Positions 7,137 through 11,101 of a stretch of 11,101 bases of DNA are shown in pieces. Within the stretch, counting starts at the first letter, position 1. Every line of letters begins with the position of its first letter. The translations under genes were made by a program, and so were the position numbers. The notes under the pieces were generated by a model that was not told the DNA's origin, did no database searches, and was given only the letters and a program-made list of their open reading frames with translations. Source of the stretch: Caryophanales bacterium (GTDB lineage: Bacteria; Bacillota_I; Bacilli_A; RF39; UBA660); contig JAEEKO010000092.1 in assembly GCA_016282415.1 (NCBI GenBank), forward strand, positions 1 through 11,101, read 5' to 3'.

Positions 7137-7154
7137 TATAATAGAATAGGAGGG
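7137..7154 (+). promoter_or_regulatory. Possible -10 box and strong ribosome binding site of sufS
   Basis: The 38-base gap after dnaI contains TATAAT (7137-7142), but I see no convincing -35 box at the right distance. A separate sufS promoter is therefore uncertain. AGGAGGG (7148-7154) is a strong ribosome binding site for the ATG at 7160. Confidence 0.35.
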
Positions 7155-7159
7155 ATAGA

Positions 7160-8356
7160 ATGAATCGAAATGATTTTCCCATGCTAAATCAAGACATTAT
7201 TTATTTTGATAATGGTGCTACTACGTTTAAACCTAAAGTGGTTATTGATAGTATGGTAGACTATTATAGTAAGCATTCAGCTAATGCTCATCGTGGAGAT
7301 TATCATATTAGTATGATTGTTGATGATAAATATGAAAATACTCGCGAATTAGTTAAAAATTTTATTAATGCTAATAGTACTAAGGAAATTATTTTTACTA
7401 GTGGTACTACAGATGGCATTAATATGGTTGCTAATGGCTTTTTTAAGTATATCTTAAATCCTGGTGATGAAATTATTTTAAGTAAAGCTGATCATGCTTC
7501 TAATATTTTACCTTGGCAAGCCCTTGCTAATGAACTTAATTTAGTTATTAAATATGTTGATTTAGATGATCATAATTATGTTACTGTTGATAACATTAAA
7601 AAAGTTTTAAGCCCTCGTACTAAAGTAATTAGTTTAGCAATTATTACTAATGTGATTGGTGATTTAAGGCCAATAAAAGAGCTTTGTGATATTGCTCATC
7701 AAAATAACATTTATGTTGTTGGTGATGCTGCTCAAAGTGTTGGTCATCGTAAGACGGATGTTCAAGCTTTAGATATTGATTTCTTAGCTTTCTCTGGACA
7801 TAAAATGTATGGACCTACCGGAGTAGGAGTATTATATGGTAAGGAAGAGTTACTAGAAAGATTAAGACCTACTAGTTTAGGTGGTGGCATGAATGAAACT
7901 TTTGATGATCAAAATAATATTTCATTAAAATCTTTACCATCGCGTTTAGAAGCTGGTACTCCTAATATTGCTGGTGTTATTGGTTTAGGCGAAGCAATTA
8001 AATATTTAAATAAGATTGATTTAAATAAGATTAGTGAATATGAACACAATTTAAGAGAATACTTAATCGATAGATTAATTAAAATTGATTATATTGATAT
8101 TATTAATATTGAAGGTGATGCGGCAACTGTAGCATTTAATGTTGATGGGATCTTTGCTCAAGATGTTGCGGTATACCTAGATAAATATAATATTTGTGTA
8201 CGTGCTGGTAATCATTGTACAAAATTATTAAAAGATGTTATTAACGTTCGTAATACAGTGCGTGTTAGTTTGGCCTTTTATAATACTACTGAAGAAATTG
8301 ATACGTTTGTTGATTTATTAAGTGATCGTGATAAAATTATTAGGGAGATGTTATAG
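7160..8356 (+). CDS. sufS: Cysteine desulfurase SufS
   Basis: Pyridoxal-phosphate enzyme (398 residues) that takes sulfur from cysteine, leaving alanine, and holds it as a persulfide for Fe-S cluster assembly. Visible family features are 'DNGATTFKP' (17-25), 'HRGDYHIS' (44-51), the cofactor-contacting D189 in 'VVGDAAQS', the PLP-binding K215 in 'FSGHKMYGPTG', and the catalytic C353 in 'RAGNHCTKLL'. 'VRVSLAFYNTTEEID' closes the C-terminal domain. Its length is close to the usual 405, and the short Cys-containing loop is of the group II (SufS) type. The TAG stop overlaps the GTG start of sufU by one base, so the pair is translationally coupled. The scaffold genes sufB, sufC and sufD are not in this window. 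Confidence 0.9.
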   Translation: MNRNDFPMLNQDIIYFDNGATTFKPKVVIDSMVDYYSKHSANAHRGDYHISMIVDDKYENTRELVKNFINANSTKEIIFTSGTTDGINMVANGFFKYILNPGDEIILSKADHASNILPWQALANELNLVIKYVDLDDHNYVTVDNIKKVLSPRTKVISLAIITNVIGDLRPIKELCDIAHQNNIYVVGDAAQSVGHRKTDVQALDIDFLAFSGHKMYGPTGVGVLYGKEELLERLRPTSLGGGMNETFDDQNNISLKSLPSRLEAGTPNIAGVIGLGEAIKYLNKIDLNKISEYEHNLREYLIDRLIKIDYIDIINIEGDAATVAFNVDGIFAQDVAVYLDKYNICVRAGNHCTKLLKDVINVRNTVRVSLAFYNTTEEIDTFVDLLSDRDKIIREML

Positions 8357-8775
8357 TGGACGAAGAACTTAAAAGGGCTATCATTTTAGACAATTATTCT
8401 AATCCTATGAATAAAAGAGAAGTTAATGATGATAGTTATTTAAAAGCTAATACTAATAATGAATCATGTATTGATAATTTAGATATCTATGTCAAAATAG
8501 AAGATGATAAAATAGTTGATATTTGTTTTAATGGTGAAGCTTGTGCCATTAGTACTTCTTCAACTTCAATTATGATTAAAAATTTAATTGGTAAAACCAT
8601 TAGTGAAGCTAAAGAATATGTTAATATCTTTGAACATATGGTTAATGAAGAACCTTATGATGAAGAAAAATTAAATGATGCGGTTGTTTATGAAGATATT
8701 TATAAACAAAAGAATCGTGTTAAATGTGCTTTCTTACCATATGCTGGGATAAAAAAGATTATTGATAATTTATAA
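8356..8775 (+). CDS. sufU: SufU zinc-dependent sulfurtransferase
   Basis: SufU (139 residues) accepts the persulfide sulfur from SufS and passes it to the SufBCD scaffold. It is an IscU relative whose zinc ion swaps ligands with SufS. All four expected zinc ligands are visible: C38 and D40 ('SCIDNLD'), C63 ('GEACAIS') and C124 ('RVKCAFLPY'). The 'RVKC' segment corresponds to the RIKC-like end found in SufU and absent from IscU. The start is a GTG at 8356-8358, sharing one base with the sufS stop, with AGGGAGA at 8342-8348 as ribosome binding site. The protein is slightly shorter than B. subtilis SufU (147). The end of the gene carries the -35 box of the next promoter. Confidence 0.88.
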   Translation: MDEELKRAIILDNYSNPMNKREVNDDSYLKANTNNESCIDNLDIYVKIEDDKIVDICFNGEACAISTSSTSIMIKNLIGKTISEAKEYVNIFEHMVNEEPYDEEKLNDAVVYEDIYKQKNRVKCAFLPYAGIKKIIDNL

Positions 8776-8790
8776 AAGTAAGAGTATAAT
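8762..8790 (+). promoter_or_regulatory. Promoter of the T-box-serS transcript
   Basis: TTGATA (8762-8767, inside the last codons of sufU) and a perfect TATAAT (8785-8790) are 17 bases apart. The predicted start is near 8797, at the 5' edge of the T-box leader. I see no terminator between sufU and this promoter. Confidence 0.68.
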
Positions 8791-8796
8791 AAAAAA

Positions 8797-8991
8797 TGTA
8801 AATCGATGAAGGAAACTAAGTAATTTAAAGAATCTTTAAGAGAGTTAGTGGTTGGTGAAAACTAATAGATGATTTAAATGAAATCTACTTCCTGAGTATA
8901 GTAATAACTATCGGGTTATTCCGTTAAAGATTTGAGAGTTAAATTTAGGATGGTACCGTGCATTAAGCACTCCTTAGGTAGCATCTTTTTT
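8797..8991 (+). promoter_or_regulatory. T-box riboswitch, tRNA-Ser responsive (specifier UCU)
   Basis: This leader RNA senses uncharged tRNA-Ser and lets transcription continue into serS when serine charging is low. Stem I starts with GATGAAGGAA (8805-8814), whose GGAA pairs with TTCC (8889-8892). ATTTAAA (8823-8829) pairs with TTTAAAT (8873-8879). The AG-rich bulge AGAGAG (8839-8844) and the GGTTGGTG distal loop (8850-8857) are characteristic. The specifier loop reads GAAATCTAC, giving a TCT serine codon at 8884-8886. The conserved T-box AGGATGGTACCGTG lies at 8947-8960, with TGGT as the tRNA acceptor-pairing bulge. The competing terminator pairs GATG (8949-8952) with CATC (8982-8985), ACC with GGT, and GTGC with GCAC, and is followed by six T residues (8986-8991). 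Confidence 0.9.
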
Positions 8992-9011
8992 ATTTAGAAA
9001 GGAAAATAAAA

Positions 9012-10295
9012 ATGATTGATATTAAATTAATTAGAGAAAATAAAGATTTAGTAAAGGAAAATATTAAAAAGAAATTCCAAGACGAAAAAATCAAATTAGT
9101 TGATGAAGTATTCGATATGGATATTAAGGTACGTGAAACCCAAAAAGAAGCTGATGATTTAAAAGCCGAAAAGAATAAGAAAAGTGCATTAATTGGGGAA
9201 GCAATGCGTAATAAAGATACTGCTACAGCCGATGCTATTAAAGCGGAAATTGCTGATATGGATAAACGTATTGTTGAGTTAAATGAAACTAAAGATGAAT
9301 TAGATAAAAAAATTAAAGATATTATGATGGTTATTCCAAATATTATTGATGCTTCAGTTCCAATTGGTAAAGATGATAGCGAAAATGTTGAAGTAGAAAA
9401 ATTTGGTGAACCTGTTGTTCCTGATTATGAAATTCCATATCATGCTGATATTATCCTTGGTGTTAATGGTATGGATAAGGAAGCTGCTGGTCGTACTAGT
9501 GGTGAAGGTTTCTATTACTTACTAGGGGATATTGCTCGTTTACATGAAGCGATGATTGCATATGCAAGAGATTACATGATTGATCATGGCTTTACTTATG
9601 CAATTCCACCATTTATGATTCATGGTAATGTGGTTGAAGGTGTTATGTCATTCCCAGAAATAGAAGCAATGATGTATAAAATTTAAGGCGAAGACTTATA
9701 CTTAATTGGTACTTCTGAACATTCAATGATTGGTAAGTTTAAAGGTCAAATTTTAAAACCAGATGCATTACCAATTAATATGACTAGTTATTCACCATGT
9801 TTCCGTAAAGAAGGCGGATCTCATGGTCTAGAAGAACGTGGTTTATATCGTGTTCATCAATTTGAAAAACAAGAAATGATTGTTATTTGTGAACCTAAAG
9901 ATTCTATGGAATGGTATAACAAGATGTGGAAATTAACGGTTGAAATATTTAGAAATTGGGATATTCCCGTAAGACAACTTGAATGTTGTAGTGGTGATTT
10001 AGCTGATCTTAAAGTTAAATCATGTGATATTGAAGCTTGGAGTCCACGCCAACAAAAATACTTTGAAGTTGGTTCTTGTTCAACCTTAGGTGATGCCCAA
10101 GCAAGAAGATTAGGTATTAGAGTAAAAGGTGAAGATGGTAATTATTATCCACACACTTTAAATAATACCGTTGTAGCAACACCAAGAGGACTAATTGCTT
10201 TAATTGAAAATAACTATCAACCTGATGGTTCAATTAAGATTCCAAAAGTATTACAACCTTATATGGGTGGTAAAACCGTAATTGAAAAGCAATAA
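9012..10295 (+). pseudogene. serS: Seryl-tRNA synthetase frame interrupted by one in-frame TAA
   Basis: SerRS charges tRNA-Ser with serine. Without the stop, this frame gives 427 residues, the normal length. The N-terminal tRNA-binding coiled coil (about 28-105) is present. Codon 225 is TAA (9684-9686), followed in the same frame by 'GEDLYLIGTSEHSMIGKF', the expected continuation into the catalytic core. Motif 2 is 'CFRKEGGSHGLEERG' (R265, E267) and motif 3 is 'ATPRGLIALIENNYQ' (R392). Read literally, the gene makes a 224-residue fragment without motifs 2 and 3. An internal ATG (9726) could only restart a truncated core. The likely original codon is GAA or CAA. The T-box, promoter, ribosome binding site (AGAAAGGA, 8996-9003) and terminator are all intact, which favours a sequencing error or a very recent mutation over an old pseudogene. 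Confidence 0.87.
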
Positions 10296-10300
10296 AAATT

Positions 10301-10333
10301 AAAAGAATTATTATAAGTAATAATTCTTTTTTT
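10301..10333 (+). terminator. Factor-independent terminator after serS
   Basis: A 13-base-pair stem (10301-10313 with 10318-10330) with the loop TAAG is followed by TTT, giving seven consecutive T residues to 10333. It starts six bases after the serS stop. Confidence 0.75.
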
Positions 10334-10353
10334 GTCGTAATTAGCTGTTTTAC

Positions 10354-10381
10354 TTGCAAAAATTCAAAATTGTTATATAAT
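10354..10381 (+). promoter_or_regulatory. Promoter of the two-helix membrane protein gene
   Basis: TTGCAA (10354-10359) and a perfect TATAAT (10376-10381) are 16 bases apart. The predicted start is near 10388. AAAGGAGGGG (10395-10404) is the ribosome binding site that fixes the ATG at 10409. Confidence 0.6.
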
Positions 10382-10408
10382 ATTCTAATGATTAAAAGGA
10401 GGGGTAGT

Positions 10409-10984
10409 ATGAATATTAATAAGATTGATGCTTTAGCATTAGTAAATAAGAATAAATCTAAAGCCATTAGCCGTAGTATTCATGCTTTAAATATTGATCA
10501 TACTAAATATTGTAAATTAGTTATGGACCGAATTGTTAAGTATGGTTTAATCGATGACGTTATTAGTATGTCAGTACTATTATTAGGTATTAACTTAATG
10601 ACGGTTATTCTATATAAAGGCCCAGGATTAGTATCATGTATTTTAATTGATATGTTATTATTATCAACTTTACCAGTTATTGATTTAGCAGCGCGTTTTT
10701 ATAAAGCTCAAAAATTAATTATTAAAGATCGTAATCGTTTAGCAACGGAAACTGAGATTGCAAAAAAATTTTTAGATAAATGTTATCAATATATTTATGA
10801 ATTAGAAAACATTAAAAATAAAGTTAATGATTTAGATAAAGAAAAAGTACATGAAATATGTAAAGTTATTGAAGCTAATCCGGTTAATTATAGTCGTAAA
10901 AGTACTCCAAATAATGCCGAATTAACTAGTAAGAATGGTAATTTAACAAGTAAGTTAATTAAAGTTTTAAAAATTAATCAATAG
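10409..10984 (+). CDS. Hypothetical membrane protein with two transmembrane helices
   Basis: I do not recognise this 191-residue protein. Residues 1-48 are basic and probably cytoplasmic. Two adjacent hydrophobic helices (about 50-70, 'VISMSVLLLGINLMTVILY', and 73-92, 'LVSCILIDMLLLSTLPVIDL') form a hairpin in the membrane with only a very short outside loop ('KGPG'). Residues about 96-155 are charged and likely helical or coiled coil ('YELENIKNKVNDLDKEKVHE'). The tail is Ser/Thr/Asn-rich. Both ends are therefore predicted to be cytoplasmic. The start at 10409 is preferred over an in-frame ATG at 10370 because it has a strong ribosome binding site and lies downstream of the promoter, whose -10 box would fall inside the longer version. 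It stands alone, with its own promoter and terminator. Confidence 0.75.
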   Translation: MNINKIDALALVNKNKSKAISRSIHALNIDHTKYCKLVMDRIVKYGLIDDVISMSVLLLGINLMTVILYKGPGLVSCILIDMLLLSTLPVIDLAARFYKAQKLIIKDRNRLATETEIAKKFLDKCYQYIYELENIKNKVNDLDKEKVHEICKVIEANPVNYSRKSTPNNAELTSKNGNLTSKLIKVLKINQ

Positions 10985-11003
10985 ATTAATTTTTCTTTTT
11001 TTT
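10969..11003 (+). terminator. Factor-independent terminator overlapping a stop codon
   Basis: A perfect 11-base-pair stem (10969-10979 with 10984-10994) has an AATA loop, followed by C and a run of eight T (10996-11003). The TAG stop (10982-10984) spans the loop and the closing base pair. Confidence 0.75.
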
Positions 11004-11044
11004 ATGAATAAATTGGGTTATACTATTAGTAGGAGTTTGGTGCT

Positions 11045-11101
11045 ATGAATTTATTAATTAATGGCTATAAAATATATGAAATAGTTCTTGTTACTTTTTT
11101 A
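11045..11101 (+). CDS. Start of an unidentified gene, cut by the window edge
   Basis: The first 19 codons of a new reading frame ('MNLLINGYKIYEIVLVTFL') are open to the end of the window. AGGAG (11031-11035) stands 9 bases before the ATG, and TATACT (11019-11024) is a possible -10 box, with only a T run at the -35 position. The visible part is hydrophobic, so it may be the N-terminus of a membrane or secreted protein, but it is too short to name. Confidence 0.5.
   Translation, partial: MNLLINGYKIYEIVLVTFL

Noticed and set aside
9726..10295. A separate gene for a stand-alone C-terminal SerRS core
   Set aside because: It is in the same frame as the upstream part, with coding similarity continuing between 9687 and 9725 and no ribosome binding site before the ATG; a single broken serS explains it better.
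10370..10408. Longer start for the two-helix membrane protein
   Set aside because: The extra 13 codons would contain the TATAAT -10 box and have no ribosome binding site; the ATG at 10409 follows AAAGGAGGGG.
10234..10467. Minus-strand 77-residue frame across the serS terminator
   Set aside because: It runs through a terminator and the next gene's promoter; the hydrophobic translation comes from AT-rich sequence.
1..11101. CRISPR array, insertion sequence, tRNA gene or attachment site
   Set aside because: No regularly spaced direct repeats, transposase frames, tRNA cloverleaf sequences or target-site duplications were seen on either strand by eye.

Overview
This is an AT-rich chromosomal window from a low-GC Gram-positive-type bacterium. 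It encodes the Bacillus-type primosome proteins DnaB and DnaI, a Firmicutes-style SufS/SufU pair, a tRNA-Ser T-box riboswitch, strong AGGAGG ribosome binding sites and sigma-A-like promoters. Trp is read from TGG and dnaB ends in TGA, so the standard bacterial code applies and this is not a Mycoplasma. The gene style (short intergenic gaps, very low GC, a GH73 enzyme with a dockerin) suggests an uncultured gut Bacilli lineage such as the RF39-like groups. That placement is inference.

Layout. 118-3229 is a two-gene operon behind a good promoter. The first gene encodes a secreted SH3b/GH73-type cell-wall hydrolase with a C-terminal type I dockerin. The second encodes a membrane-anchored cohesin protein. 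Together they look like a minimal cohesin-dockerin display system for a peptidoglycan hydrolase, and this is the main biological interest of the window. A Fic-family protein (3226-4296) converges on this operon and shares a palindromic terminator with it. Fic is divergent from an unrecognised 161-residue protein (4404-4889), with two promoters whose -35 boxes overlap.

4961-7121 holds dnaB-dnaI, which load the replicative helicase. sufS-sufU follow (7160-8775), for sulfur mobilisation in Fe-S cluster assembly. A promoter inside the end of sufU starts a serine T-box leader (about 8797-8991) that controls serS. The serS frame (9012-10295) matches a full-length 427-residue seryl-tRNA synthetase, except for one in-frame TAA at 9684-9686. 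This is either a sequencing error or a real nonsense mutation in a normally essential gene.

The right end holds an unrecognised 191-residue protein with two membrane helices (10409-10984) and the first 19 codons of another gene (11045 to the edge). Four factor-independent terminators lie after genes (a fifth is part of the T-box), and three of the four contain the stop codon of the upstream gene within the hairpin.
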